NCBI GenBank assembly: GCA_964542455.1
Contig: CAZIUC010000002.1
Location: forward strand, 186,001 to 250,000
Source of the DNA: PFJX01 sp964542455
GTDB lineage: Bacteria > Pseudomonadota > Gammaproteobacteria > Burkholderiales > Thiobacillaceae
Reading direction: 5' to 3'
DNA: 64,000 nucleotides
Numbering within the stretch: the stretch's first letter is position 1; every line of letters begins with the position of its first letter. This document shows, one piece after another, positions 41,725 through 50,153 of the stretch. The position numbers were made by a program, and so were the translations under genes. The notes beneath the pieces were generated by a model. That model was not told the DNA's origin. It was given only the letters and a program-made list of their open reading frames with translations, and made no database searches.

Positions 41725-42561
41725 TTATTCCTTTAAATGGAAATTCAGGTCGCCCAGAACTTCCTGGACTTTCAAGGCATCGACCGTCGCCGCGACGTCA
41801 TGCGCGCGCACGATCGCCGCGCCGCGCGCCACCGCGAGCAGGGCCGCCGCGACGCTGGCGATCGAGCGATCCGCTGTCGCGCGGCCGATGAGCTTGCCGA
41901 ACAGGGATTTGCGCGAGACGCCGATCAACAGCGGCGCGTGCGGCGTGAAACGCGCCAGGGCGCGGAACAGGGCGATGTTCTGCGCCGTGGTCTTGCCGAA
42001 TCCGAAACCCGGATCGAGCATCACCCGCTCCGGCGCGATGCCGGCCCTGAGAGCCGCCTCCAGGCGCTCGATCAGGAAGGCCTCGACTTCGCCGACCACG
42101 TCGTCGTACTCGGGAGCGATCTGCATCGTTTGCGGCGTGCCCCGCATGTGCATCAGGCAGATGCCGCAAGCGGACGCGGCCACGATTTCGAGCGCACCGG
42201 GCGCGCGCAACGCATTGACGTCGTTGACCATGTCGACGCCGGCCGCCAGGGCGGCGGCCATCACCTCCGGCTTCATGGTGTCGATGGACAGGGCGGCGCC
42301 GCAATCGCGCAATCCGGCCAACACCGGCAGCACCCGATCCAGTTCCTCTTGCTGCGGCACCGGTGTGGCGCCGGGCCGGGTCGATTCGCCGCCGATGTCG
42401 AGGATGTCCGCGCCCTCGGCGCGCAGCCGCAGGCCGTGTTCGATGGCCGCTTCGGCGGAAGCGTGGCGGCCGCCGTCGGAAAAGGAGTCGGGCGTCACAT
42501 TGACGATGCCCATCACCAGCGGGCGATCCAGAGTGAAGCGGAAGCGGCCGCAGTGAAACAT
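41725..42561 (-). CDS. folP: Dihydropteroate synthase
   Basis: 278 residues. Conserved blocks: MGIVNVTPDSFSDGGRH, DILDIGGESTRPGA, LSIDTMKPEVM, DMVNDVNALR, LMHMRGTPQTMQ, LDPGFGFGKTTAQN, GVSRKSLFGKLIG and RAHDVAATVDAL. Joins 6-hydroxymethyl-dihydropterin diphosphate with p-aminobenzoate in folate synthesis. It lies at the end of the fhc operon, immediately adjacent to the phosphatase gene. In the H4MPT pathway an analogous pterin-coupling step uses a ribofuranosyl aminobenzene acceptor, so a role in H4MPT synthesis is possible but not shown. Tentative gene name for the canonical activity. Confidence 0.9.
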   Translation of the reverse strand: MFHCGRFRFTLDRPLVMGIVNVTPDSFSDGGRHASAEAAIEHGLRLRAEGADILDIGGESTRPGATPVPQQEELDRVLPVLAGLRDCGAALSIDTMKPEVMAAALAAGVDMVNDVNALRAPGALEIVAASACGICLMHMRGTPQTMQIAPEYDDVVGEVEAFLIERLEAALRAGIAPERVMLDPGFGFGKTTAQNIALFRALARFTPHAPLLIGVSRKSLFGKLIGRATADRSIASVAAALLAVARGAAIVRAHDVAATVDALKVQEVLGDLNFHLKE

Positions 42562-43104
42562 TCAGGCCACCTCGAATTCGAGGGTTTCGCAGTTGCCCAC
42601 CCAGACCCGCCACATCCGCGCCGGCTCCAGACTCTGAAAGTGCCCGGCCACGGCCTGCAAGACCTCGTGATGGGTCACCACCAGCACCACCCCCGGCACT
42701 TCAAGCGTGGTCAGTTCGGCGATGAAGTCATGAACCCGCGCCACCATTTCCAGGTAGGACTCGCCGCCGGGCACTTTCCACTGGAAGGGGTCCGGCGCGG
42801 CCTGCATGGCCGCCATGTAGTCCACCACCGGCCGTCCCTCGAAGCCCGTGTTGCGGTCATCCAGGCGGGCATCCACCCGGACGTCGGCGCAGTGGCCGCC
42901 ACAGAGAATGGCGGCGGTCTCCTGGGCACGTTGCAGGCGCGAGACATAGACCCGGCGTATCGGCTCCTGGCGTAGTCGCTCGCGGGCCGCGCCGGCCTGC
43001 TGGCGGCCCAACTCGGTCAGGCTCACACGCGCGGCGGGATCGGCATTGCACAGGCCGCTCAGGTTGTATTCGGACTCGCCGTGGCGAATGAAGATGAGCT
43101 TCAT
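42562..43104 (-). CDS. Histidine phosphatase family protein
   Basis: 180 residues. RHG motif in LIFIRHGESEYNLSGL, second half with VYVSRLQRAQETA, DDRNTGFEGRP, and VVTHHEVLQAVAGHF with the second catalytic His. Phosphoglycerate-mutase-like fold; acts on phosphomonoesters. Its stop abuts folP and its start overlaps fhcC by 4 bp, so it is in the fhc operon. A role in dephosphorylating a pterin or cofactor intermediate, such as in H4MPT or alpha-ribazole-like chemistry, is inferred only from location. Confidence 0.85.
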   Translation of the reverse strand: MKLIFIRHGESEYNLSGLCNADPAARVSLTELGRQQAGAARERLRQEPIRRVYVSRLQRAQETAAILCGGHCADVRVDARLDDRNTGFEGRPVVDYMAAMQAAPDPFQWKVPGGESYLEMVARVHDFIAELTTLEVPGVVLVVTHHEVLQAVAGHFQSLEPARMWRVWVGNCETLEFEVA

Positions 43105-43910
43105 GCGGGGACCAGCACTTCGCCCTTGCCGCCGAAGGCCAGATCGCCCATGTGGCGCCGCGCGCGCGATGTCTCAGGCACCACGCCGGGCAAGAAAGCA
43201 TCGGCGTGGCGACGCAGCAAGTTGAGCCAGGACAGTTCGACCACGCCGGAATCGTTGAACGTGGCCGACAGGCTTTCCGGCGCCTTGCCCAGGATCAGAC
43301 TGCCGCGACGCAAACCGAATCCGGGCGCGCCGGCGCAACCTTCGGCAATGACCAGGGTGCCGGCCAGCATGCGCGCGCCGCAGGCATCGCCGGCGCGGCC
43401 GCGCACCAGGATCAGCCCCCGGCGCATGCGGTCGCCGAGCCGGTCGCCGGCATCGCCCGCCACCGCCACCACGCCACCGGCCATGCCGGCGCGGTCGCCG
43501 ATCAGGGCGGCGCCAAGCCAGTCACCGGCGTTGCCGTGTATCCGCAGCAGTCCGTCACGCATGCCATTGGCGGCAAAGTCGCCGCAATTGCCGGCGATGA
43601 CCAGTTCGCCGCCGCTCAGGCCCTGGCCGGCGTAATGGCCGGCTGATCCTTCCACACGCAGCACCCCGACCGTCATGTCCTTGCCCAGGTAGTCGAGATG
43701 GCGAGCGTCGCCCTGAATCACCAGGGTATCGCCCGAACAGGGCGCCACCGCGAACAATTCGCCCAGGGCGGTGGGATGGCCATCCAGCAACAGCATGGTG
43801 GCCGCGATCTCGGAAGTCGATCTGCCGGCCAGGGTCTCGGGCAGCACGCCGCTCATGTCGATGCGGCCGTCGTAGCCGGCGCGCAAGCTCAGGGTCACAG
43901 CAGCACTCAT
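43101..43910 (-). CDS. fhcC: Formyltransferase/hydrolase complex subunit C (FhcC)
   Basis: 269 residues. Tandem G-x-x-x-x-x-G parallel beta-helix repeats, as in formylmethanofuran dehydrogenase subunit C (FwdC): GDTLVIQGDARHLDYLG, GVLRVEGSAGHYAGQG, GELVIAGNCGDFAANG, LLRIHGNAGDWLGA, VVAVAGDAGDRLG and LILVRGRAGDACG. In bacteria FhcABCD transfers the formyl group from formyl-H4MPT to methylofuran and hydrolyses it to formate, the last steps of H4MPT-linked formaldehyde oxidation. Overlaps fhcD by 4 bp. Confidence 0.94.
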   Translation of the reverse strand: MSAAVTLSLRAGYDGRIDMSGVLPETLAGRSTSEIAATMLLLDGHPTALGELFAVAPCSGDTLVIQGDARHLDYLGKDMTVGVLRVEGSAGHYAGQGLSGGELVIAGNCGDFAANGMRDGLLRIHGNAGDWLGAALIGDRAGMAGGVVAVAGDAGDRLGDRMRRGLILVRGRAGDACGARMLAGTLVIAEGCAGAPGFGLRRGSLILGKAPESLSATFNDSGVVELSWLNLLRRHADAFLPGVVPETSRARRHMGDLAFGGKGEVLVPA

Positions 43911-44803
43911 GCCAGGATCTCCCGCAGGTGATAGTGGAATTTGCCCAGCTTGCCGCCGTAATTCCCGGCCGACAGACGCACGATGCCGCCCGCGGCGCCC
44001 ACCGCGCAGACCGCGTCGAGGCCGGCCTTCATGGCCAGACGCATGGCGTCGTCGTCGACGGCGTCAATGACGATCTCCAGCACCGCTTCCACCTCGTCGC
44101 TCAGCTCGGATTGGGCGACACCGCGCAGGGTGGGACAGAAAGCATCATTGGTGGACGCCGGCAGGGCCTTGTATTTGGAGCCGATCTTGGAGCCGGAGCG
44201 CACCACGCCACCGGGGAACGGGGTGATGACGCCCGCCACCTCGGCGATGGCCGCCACCGCCGCTTCGCAGGCGGCCAGCCCCTGGACATGGGAACGCGCC
44301 AGCACCAGGAAATTGCCGCCACCGATGGAACGCAGCAGCCCCGTGCTTTCCTCGGCCAGGAACTCGCCGTCCATCACCGGGATGCGCCAGTAACGCCGTC
44401 CGGCCATGAGCTTGGACATCTGCCAGCCGTCGCCGAAATAACGCAGGTTCTTGCCCAGGGGCAGGGATTCCTCGCCATCGCAACCGGCGAACACGGCGGT
44501 GGAGGGGCAGGTCAGCACGCACTGGCCGACGCGGCGTTCCAGTTGCTTGGCCAGTTCCTTGGTGGAAACCGAAAACAGCAGGCCGGCGATGCCGGGACGG
44601 CCGTCCGGCGTTTCCTCGGGAGACAGCTCCCGCTCGATACCCGCCTCGCAACCGCAGGCGATGACCGAGGTGGCGAAACCGAAGGCCGCATTGGCGGCGT
44701 GTTTCGCCCAGGTCAGGGAATCCGCCGTGATGATGATGCGGGTCGCCTTCATGCCGAAGGCCTCGGCGTAGGTGTCGTCGATCAGGACGCCGTTGATGAT
44801 CAT
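43907..44803 (-). CDS. fhcD: Formylmethanofuran:H4MPT formyltransferase subunit (FhcD)
   Basis: 298 residues, the usual length. Seen: MIINGVLIDDTYAEAFGMKATRI at the N-terminus, FATSVIACGCEAG, CVLTCPSTAVFAG, GRRYWRIPVMDGEFL, FLVLARSHVQGLAACEAAV and a C-terminal GNYGGKLGKFHYHLREI. Transfers the formyl group between N5-formyl-H4MPT and methylofuran. Forms a complex with FhcA, B and C. It is separated from fhcA by a 247-bp gap containing a dispersed repeat. Confidence 0.94.
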   Translation of the reverse strand: MIINGVLIDDTYAEAFGMKATRIIITADSLTWAKHAANAAFGFATSVIACGCEAGIERELSPEETPDGRPGIAGLLFSVSTKELAKQLERRVGQCVLTCPSTAVFAGCDGEESLPLGKNLRYFGDGWQMSKLMAGRRYWRIPVMDGEFLAEESTGLLRSIGGGNFLVLARSHVQGLAACEAAVAAIAEVAGVITPFPGGVVRSGSKIGSKYKALPASTNDAFCPTLRGVAQSELSDEVEAVLEIVIDAVDDDAMRLAMKAGLDAVCAVGAAGGIVRLSAGNYGGKLGKFHYHLREILA

Positions 44804-44854
44804 GGCCGCGGAGTTCCCTGGATGAGGTTGTAGGGAGTGTCGCGGTTGGAGAAA

Positions 44855-45009
44855 TCCCCCCCAGCCCCCCTTTGAGAAAGGGGGGAGCAGGGACCGCCGC
44901 TTATCGAAGGGTTCCCTCCTTTTTTAAAGGCTCTTATTCCGTTAACTGGTGATGCGGTTGGTGCGGTGGTTCCCCCCTTATTCAAAGGGGGGCTAGGAGG
45001 ATTTACCCC
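44855..45009. repeat. C-tract/G-tract dispersed repeat, copy 3, inside the fhc operon
   Basis: Two C-tract/G-tract boxes: AATCCCCCCCAGCCCCCC with GAGAAAGGGGGG, and GGTTCCCCCCTTATTCAAAG with GGGGGGCTAGGAGGATTT. The middle carries GTTAACTGGTGATGCGG, shared with the fragment at 25506-25550. It separates fhcA from fhcD without a gene. Confidence 0.82.
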
Positions 45010-45050
45010 ACGCCGACACCACGCCAAACGCGAATTTTTCACCCGCCCCA

Positions 45051-46730
45051 TCATGCCGCCCTCCCCTTGCACGGGTGCGCAATCAGCTTGCTGGCGCCGC
45101 AGGCGCAGATCTCGTCGTCGCTGACCCGGATGTTCTCCATCTTCATGGTCATGTAGCGATCGAAATAGTCTTTCAGGTGCTTCTCGATGCCCTTGTCGTA
45201 CTCGGTCTTCACCACATGAAGGGCGCCGTTGACCACTTGCACCACGCGGCCATCGCGGACGATGAGCTGGCCGTCCTTGAACACGTATTCCGGCTTTTCG
45301 AACATGGCCTCGCGATTGGCGTCGTCGCGATAGACCACGATGTCGGCGGCGGCGCCCTCGCCCAGGTGGCCGCGATCGGACAGCCCGAGTGAACGGGCTG
45401 GTGCCGCGCGGGTCATGATGGCGATCTCGTACAGGCTGTATTCCCGCTCCATGCCGCGCAACTGGCTGTGCGCCGCCGCTTCGGCGTTGATCTCGTCCAG
45501 CTTGGCATTGCGGAAGCCGCGGTCCATCAGCAGTCGGATCAGGTGCGGGTAGCTGGTGAAGGGCGCGCCGTTGGGGTGGTCGGTGGTGAGGAAGATGCGC
45601 CAGGGGTCCGTGACCCGCAGGAACAATTCCAGGCCGATGGCCCATTGCAGTGCGTTGACGAAGTTCTTGTCGCGGTATTTGAACGGCACCACGCCGCAGC
45701 CCGAGTCGCACTCGATGTCCATCACCACCCACTTGTCCGGGCTGGCGTGACGGTGGTTGCCATATTGCTTCATGGTGTCGCCCGAGGCGGTGACGGTCTG
45801 GCCGAACAGGATCTGGCCGACGTCGGCCGACACGTTGCTCATGCGGTTGATGGCGTCGGCGATGCGCTCCGCTTCCGAGGAAAACTTGCGCTCGCCCTCG
45901 GTGCCGTAGCTGTGGAACTGGATGTGGGTCAGGTGGATGGGCAGCCCTTCCGCCGCCGCCATGGTGGCCAGCGTGGTATCGGCGTTGCCGGGAATGCCCA
46001 GGTTGCTGGCATGCACATGCAGCGGATGCGCCACCCCCAGTTCATGCACGGCGCGCGCCAGGGCCTGGATCACCTGGCGCGGGGTGACGCCGTAATAGGG
46101 ATGCGTTTCGTCCAGGTCCAGGTTGCGGGCGTTGAACTTGAAGGCGGAGATGCCGCCCGGGTTCACCACCTTGATCGCCATGGCCTGGCTGGCATCCAGC
46201 GTCCAGCCGACATAGTCGTTGATCAGGCGCTGCTCGGCGCCGCTGGAGAGCAGGCGCAGGAAGAAATCGTCGCTGCCCAGCATGGCGTAGGCGCCCTTGT
46301 CCACCATCGGCGTGTCGCCCAGTTCCAGGTGCGTGTGGCGCGCGTTGACCGGCTGCATGGCCGGCTCGAAACAGGCGGTGTAACCCATCTCGGCATAGCG
46401 GTAGCCGGTTGTCCAGGTCGACGGCGCGGCGTGGCCGCAGCCGGCATGCATGTCGCCTCCGGCGCCCAGATGCCGCGCCGGCACGCTGTCGATGCGGTGG
46501 TCTTCCGGCAGCAGGGCGCGGGCGATGTTGATCTTGCCGCCGCCGATGTGGGTATGCAGATCGATGGCGCCAGCCATCACCACGCGACCGGTGAGATCGA
46601 TTTCCGAATCGATCACCGCATCCGGGCCGGGGTCGGCAACGATATGGCCATCCTGAATGTAAAGATCGCGCGCCAGGCCGTCGATGCCATGGGCGGGATC
46701 GTAGAGGCGTCCGCCTTTAAGCCGCAGCAT
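45051..46730 (-). CDS. fhcA: Formyltransferase/hydrolase complex subunit A (FhcA)
   Basis: 559 residues, amidohydrolase fold. Seen: GRLYDPAHGIDG, VVMAGAIDLHTHIGGGKIN (metal-binding HxH), PEDHRIDSV, THLELGDTPMVDKGAYAML, KFNARNLDLDETHPYYG, HVHASNLGIPGNADTTL and TTDHPNGAPFTSYPHLI. It hydrolyses formyl-methylofuran to formate at a binuclear zinc site. Overlaps fhcB by 14 bp. The C-terminal part ends KMENIRVSDDEICACGASKL before a Lys/Pro-containing tail. Confidence 0.95.
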   Translation of the reverse strand: MLRLKGGRLYDPAHGIDGLARDLYIQDGHIVADPGPDAVIDSEIDLTGRVVMAGAIDLHTHIGGGKINIARALLPEDHRIDSVPARHLGAGGDMHAGCGHAAPSTWTTGYRYAEMGYTACFEPAMQPVNARHTHLELGDTPMVDKGAYAMLGSDDFFLRLLSSGAEQRLINDYVGWTLDASQAMAIKVVNPGGISAFKFNARNLDLDETHPYYGVTPRQVIQALARAVHELGVAHPLHVHASNLGIPGNADTTLATMAAAEGLPIHLTHIQFHSYGTEGERKFSSEAERIADAINRMSNVSADVGQILFGQTVTASGDTMKQYGNHRHASPDKWVVMDIECDSGCGVVPFKYRDKNFVNALQWAIGLELFLRVTDPWRIFLTTDHPNGAPFTSYPHLIRLLMDRGFRNAKLDEINAEAAAHSQLRGMEREYSLYEIAIMTRAAPARSLGLSDRGHLGEGAAADIVVYRDDANREAMFEKPEYVFKDGQLIVRDGRVVQVVNGALHVVKTEYDKGIEKHLKDYFDRYMTMKMENIRVSDDEICACGASKLIAHPCKGRAA

Positions 46731-47970
46731 GCTTCATCTCCTGTTGAATCGCCGCCAGGACCTGGGCGACACCGGGCAATTCCGTGGCGACCGGCGCCGA
46801 CAGCGGGAGCGCCACCACGGCGTCCATGCGGTGCAGGAAGCCGACCTGCTGCACCCCCGGCACGGCGACAGGAATGAACACCGCCGGCGGCCGCGCGAAC
46901 ACCATGTCGGCGCGACCGAGGACGATGGTCGGGCATGGCGCGGCCGGCGGGACACGCGCGGGGTCGAAAGTGGAAATCCACAACAACGCATCCACCGCCT
47001 CGTTCTCCAGCAGTGTCGATTCGGCGTAGCCCAGTGGTTCGTAGCGCGGGCCAGCCGCATCGAAGGCGGTACGCAAGGGATAACCAGTCTGCCAGGTGCA
47101 GACCTGGGCGGCGGAGACACCACCGTTGCCACCGCCCAGCGGCAGCCCGGACCAGCGCGTCGCGCGGTTGAGATCCTTGACCAGGTCCACCATGGCTTGC
47201 ACGGTCAGGTCGGCCTGGGGGAAATCCAGTTCCGCCGCATTCCAGACCAGCACACCGTAGCGCGCCGCCCGCATGTCGTCCAACAGGGCGTCGATCCGCG
47301 CGACAGGGATGCCGGCCACTTCGGCTGTATTCAAGCGGTGGCCGGCCAGGCGGACACGCAGGGCGGCGAAGACTTCACCCAATCGCTCGGGTTGACAGGG
47401 GATGGCGAGATCCGCGCCGTGAGTTTGCCCCGACCCGGAGGAGAGGAAGCCAGCCAAGGCAACGACCCGACGACGCGGCTCGCCAAACTGGGACTCGGGC
47501 GCCAGACAGCGCTCGAAGAAGCGGGGGAAGGACGCGAGATCGGTACCGGCCAGCACAATCAGGTCGGCACGGTTGCGTACTTCGGAAAGCGTGGTGGTCA
47601 TCCAGCCGCCATCCTGGAATGCCAGGGTGTTGCGGAACTGGGCGCGGCTGTCCATGTGATCCAGCACGCCACCCAGGCGCTCGGCCAGCGCGATGGCGGC
47701 GCGATGCCCGGTGACATCGCAGGCCAGCCCACCGATCAGCGGCCGGCGCGATGACGCCAGCAGCCGGGCGGCGGCTCGATAAGCGTCCGGCAGCGCGACG
47801 GGCTGACCGTCCAGCAGGGCAACCCCCTGCTCCGGCACGTCGAACAAGGCCTCGGCGCGCGGGCAGCCACCCGCTTCAAGGCGGGCGCGACCGCCTTGCA
47901 CGGCGAGAGACAGATCGTCGCAAAGCAACCCGCAAAAGGGACACACAACAGTTTTATCGATCACGGCCAT
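46717..47970 (-). CDS. fhcB: Formyltransferase/hydrolase complex subunit B (FhcB)
   Basis: 417 residues from the ATG at 47970. The N-terminus TVVCPFCGLLCDDLSLAV has the C-x2-C-x3-C arrangement of FwdB-type subunits, with a further Cys in GGCPRAEALF, so an iron-sulfur site may persist. Later blocks: LIGGLACDVTGHRAAIALAE, TTTLSEVRNRADLIVLAGTD and PTIVLGRADMVFARPPAVF. In bacteria FhcB is a structural partner of FhcA without the molybdopterin chemistry of methanogens. First gene of the minus-strand arm; the divergent mptG is 268 bp away. Confidence 0.92.
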   Translation of the reverse strand: MAVIDKTVVCPFCGLLCDDLSLAVQGGRARLEAGGCPRAEALFDVPEQGVALLDGQPVALPDAYRAAARLLASSRRPLIGGLACDVTGHRAAIALAERLGGVLDHMDSRAQFRNTLAFQDGGWMTTTLSEVRNRADLIVLAGTDLASFPRFFERCLAPESQFGEPRRRVVALAGFLSSGSGQTHGADLAIPCQPERLGEVFAALRVRLAGHRLNTAEVAGIPVARIDALLDDMRAARYGVLVWNAAELDFPQADLTVQAMVDLVKDLNRATRWSGLPLGGGNGGVSAAQVCTWQTGYPLRTAFDAAGPRYEPLGYAESTLLENEAVDALLWISTFDPARVPPAAPCPTIVLGRADMVFARPPAVFIPVAVPGVQQVGFLHRMDAVVALPLSAPVATELPGVAQVLAAIQQEMKHAAA

Positions 47971-48113
47971 GACAACTCGGCAAGGTATGAGCGGTCAGCC
48001 AAGCAGGGATCGTGCCATCTCCTTCGCGCGTACAGGCCCCTTGCAAATCAAGGCCTTCCAAAACCCATCACGCCCTATCGACCTTGGTCGTTTGTCACGG
48101 CCATGGCGCATGG

Positions 48114-48134
48114 GGCGTGACACTCTGTCACGCC
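48114..48134. promoter_or_regulatory. Perfect 9-bp inverted repeat between fhcB and mptG
   Basis: GGCGTGACA (48114-48122) and TGTCACGCC (48126-48134) with a 3-bp spacer CTC. Additional GTCACGG and CATCACGCC half-site-like words lie at about 48067-48100. It sits in the 268-bp divergent region, 144 bp from fhcB and 105 bp from mptG, so it could control both arms of the C1 island. Confidence 0.7.
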
Positions 48135-48238
48135 TTACTTCCCCCGCAAAAACGCTATCAGCTTGATTGAACAGTGATTTTTTCATGGCACGGGCTTTGC
48201 TAACGGGTTCTGAACCAGCCCTTTCAGCGCAAAACGCC

Positions 48239-49228
48239 ATGCCTCTCGCCATTCATCCAAGCGTCACCGTCCGTGCCCCGGCACGGCTGCATATGGGGTT
48301 CCTCGACCTCAATGGCAGCCTGGGCCGACGCTACGGCAGTCTTGGCCTGGCATTGGAAGGCTTGGCGGTTCAGGTGCGGGTGCGGGCCGCGGAAAATGTC
48401 AGCGCGCAAGGCCCTCAGGCGGAACGGGCGGCGGACTATGCGCGGCGCGCCCTGTCCGCCCTGGGCATCGGACACGGCGCCCTGGTGGAAGTGGAGCAGG
48501 CGATTCCCGATCACGCCGGCCTCGGCTCGGGAACGCAACTGGCCCTGGCGGTGGGCACGGCTTTGGCCCGCCTGCACGATATCGAATGGTCGCCCGCCGA
48601 CATCGCCAAAAGCCTGGGCCGGGGCGGCCGCTCGGGCATCGGCCTGGGCCTGTTCGACCGCGGTGGTTTCCTGGTCGATGGCGGCCGCGGCGGTCAGGAC
48701 GCGCCGCCCACGGTCATCGCCCATATGAATTTCCCGGCGGCCTGGCGTTTCGTGCTGGTGTTCGATCGCGCGTTCCAGGGGCTGCACGGAGAACAGGAAA
48801 AACAGGCTTTTTCCGCCCTCCCCCACTTCCCGGAAGAACGCGCCGGCTATCTCTGCCGCCTGGCCTTGATGGGCGCGCTGCCGGCGTTGGTGGAACGCGA
48901 TATTCAAGGATTCGGCGCCGCCCTGACCGCCATCCAGGAAGTCATCGGTGACCATTTCGCCCCCGCCCAGGGTGGCCGCTACGCCAGCCCTCGGGTCACC
49001 CGCGCGCTGACCTGGCTGCGCGACCACGGCGGCGCCGGCATCGGGCAAAGCTCATGGGGCCCGACCGGTTTCGCCCTGGCGGATTCCGAGATGTCGGCGC
49101 ACGGCCTGGCCCGTGGCGCGCGTCAGGCATTCGCCGCCGAGAACCTGGAATTCATGGTCTGCGCCGCCCGTAACCGTGGCGCGGAGATCAGCGCCGAGAG
49201 GCGTTCCGCGCGCGCTTGCGCCGGATAA
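48239..49228 (+). CDS. mptG: Beta-ribofuranosylaminobenzene 5'-phosphate synthase (MptG)
   Basis: 329 residues from the ATG at 48239; in-frame ATG and TTG codons upstream (48185, 48167) add sequence that is not conserved. Seen: APARLHMGFLDLNGSLGRRYGSLGLAL, the GHMP-kinase-like block IPDHAGLGSGTQLALAVG, SGIGLGLFDRGGFLVDGG, and PTGFALADSE near the C-terminus. It joins p-aminobenzoate and PRPP to beta-RFA-P, CO2 and PPi, the first committed step of H4MPT synthesis. No good ribosome binding site is visible. First gene of the plus arm, divergent from fhcB, followed by mtdB. Confidence 0.9.
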   Translation: MPLAIHPSVTVRAPARLHMGFLDLNGSLGRRYGSLGLALEGLAVQVRVRAAENVSAQGPQAERAADYARRALSALGIGHGALVEVEQAIPDHAGLGSGTQLALAVGTALARLHDIEWSPADIAKSLGRGGRSGIGLGLFDRGGFLVDGGRGGQDAPPTVIAHMNFPAAWRFVLVFDRAFQGLHGEQEKQAFSALPHFPEERAGYLCRLALMGALPALVERDIQGFGAALTAIQEVIGDHFAPAQGGRYASPRVTRALTWLRDHGGAGIGQSSWGPTGFALADSEMSAHGLARGARQAFAAENLEFMVCAARNRGAEISAERRSARACAG

Positions 49229-49250
49229 AGACAACCCACAGGAAGCTCAC

Positions 49251-50153
49251 ATGGAAAAGCCTTATTTGCTGCACTTCGCCACGCCGGGTAACCGCGTCAG
49301 CCCATTCGACGTGAACATGGCCTATGACGCCGGCTGGAACGCGGTCATCCCCTATGCCGGCGTCGGCCTCGATGAGATCGCCGACTTCACCCAGGACGCG
49401 ATATTTTCGCGTGGCCCGAAAGGCGCGAAGCGCACCGGCATTTTCATCGGTGGCCGTGACGCGGTGCTGGCCAGCGATATGCTGAAGCGTGCCCGCAAGG
49501 CCATGGTGCCGCCGTTCGAGGTCTCCGTATTCGCCGATCCCAGCGGCGCCTTTACCACCGCCGCCGCGATGATCGCCAAGGTGGAACAGGCGCTGGCCAA
49601 ACATCATGGCCAGACGCTCACGGGCCGCCGCGTGGCGATCTTCGGCGGCACCGGCCCGGTCGGCATGGTGGCGGCGGTGCTGGCGGCGGAGGCCGGCGCC
49701 AAAGTGACCCTCCCCGGCCACGACGGGCTGGCGCGCGCCCAGGCCGCCGCCGATCTGATCAACACGCGCTTCGGGCTCCAGGTGCGCGCCATCGACGGCG
49801 GCGGCGAAACCGACAAGCTGGCGCTGCTGGCGGAAACGGAAATCGCGCTGGCGACCGCCAAGGCGGGGGTACAAGTTCTGACCGCCGCGCATCTCACCCA
49901 GGCAGCGCAACTGCGGGTGGCGGCGGACATCAACGCGGTGCCGCCATCAGGCATCGCCGGCATCGGCGTGATGGACGATGCCGCCACCCTCATGGCCGCA
50001 TCCGGCCATGCCGTGGGCATCGGCCCGCTTGCCATCGGCAATATCAAATACCAGGTGCAGCAGGCTTTGTTGCAAGCCATGCTGGCCAGCGACAAGCCGC
50101 TCTATCTCGGTTTCGCCGAGGCTTTCATCGAGGCGCGTCGTCGTGTCGCCTGA
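49251..50153 (+). CDS. mtdB: NAD(P)-dependent methylene-H4MPT dehydrogenase (MtdB)
   Basis: 300 residues from the ATG at 49251, preceded by AGGAAG. Seen: LHFATPGNRVSPFDVNMAYDA, then GIFIGGRDAVLASDML, the nucleotide-binding block RRVAIFGGTGPVGMVAAVLA, and IGPLAIGNIKYQVQQALL near the C-terminus. It oxidises methylene-H4MPT to methenyl-H4MPT with NAD or NADP. The earlier in-frame region belongs to the end of mptG. The next gene overlaps its stop by 11 bp. Confidence 0.95.
   Translation: MEKPYLLHFATPGNRVSPFDVNMAYDAGWNAVIPYAGVGLDEIADFTQDAIFSRGPKGAKRTGIFIGGRDAVLASDMLKRARKAMVPPFEVSVFADPSGAFTTAAAMIAKVEQALAKHHGQTLTGRRVAIFGGTGPVGMVAAVLAAEAGAKVTLPGHDGLARAQAAADLINTRFGLQVRAIDGGGETDKLALLAETEIALATAKAGVQVLTAAHLTQAAQLRVAADINAVPPSGIAGIGVMDDAATLMAASGHAVGIGPLAIGNIKYQVQQALLQAMLASDKPLYLGFAEAFIEARRRVA

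Noticed and set aside
44800..45732. 310-codon minus-strand frame overlapping fhcA
   Set aside because: It is a shadow frame of the strongly supported fhcA and then runs through the repeat at 44855-45009. No conserved domain.
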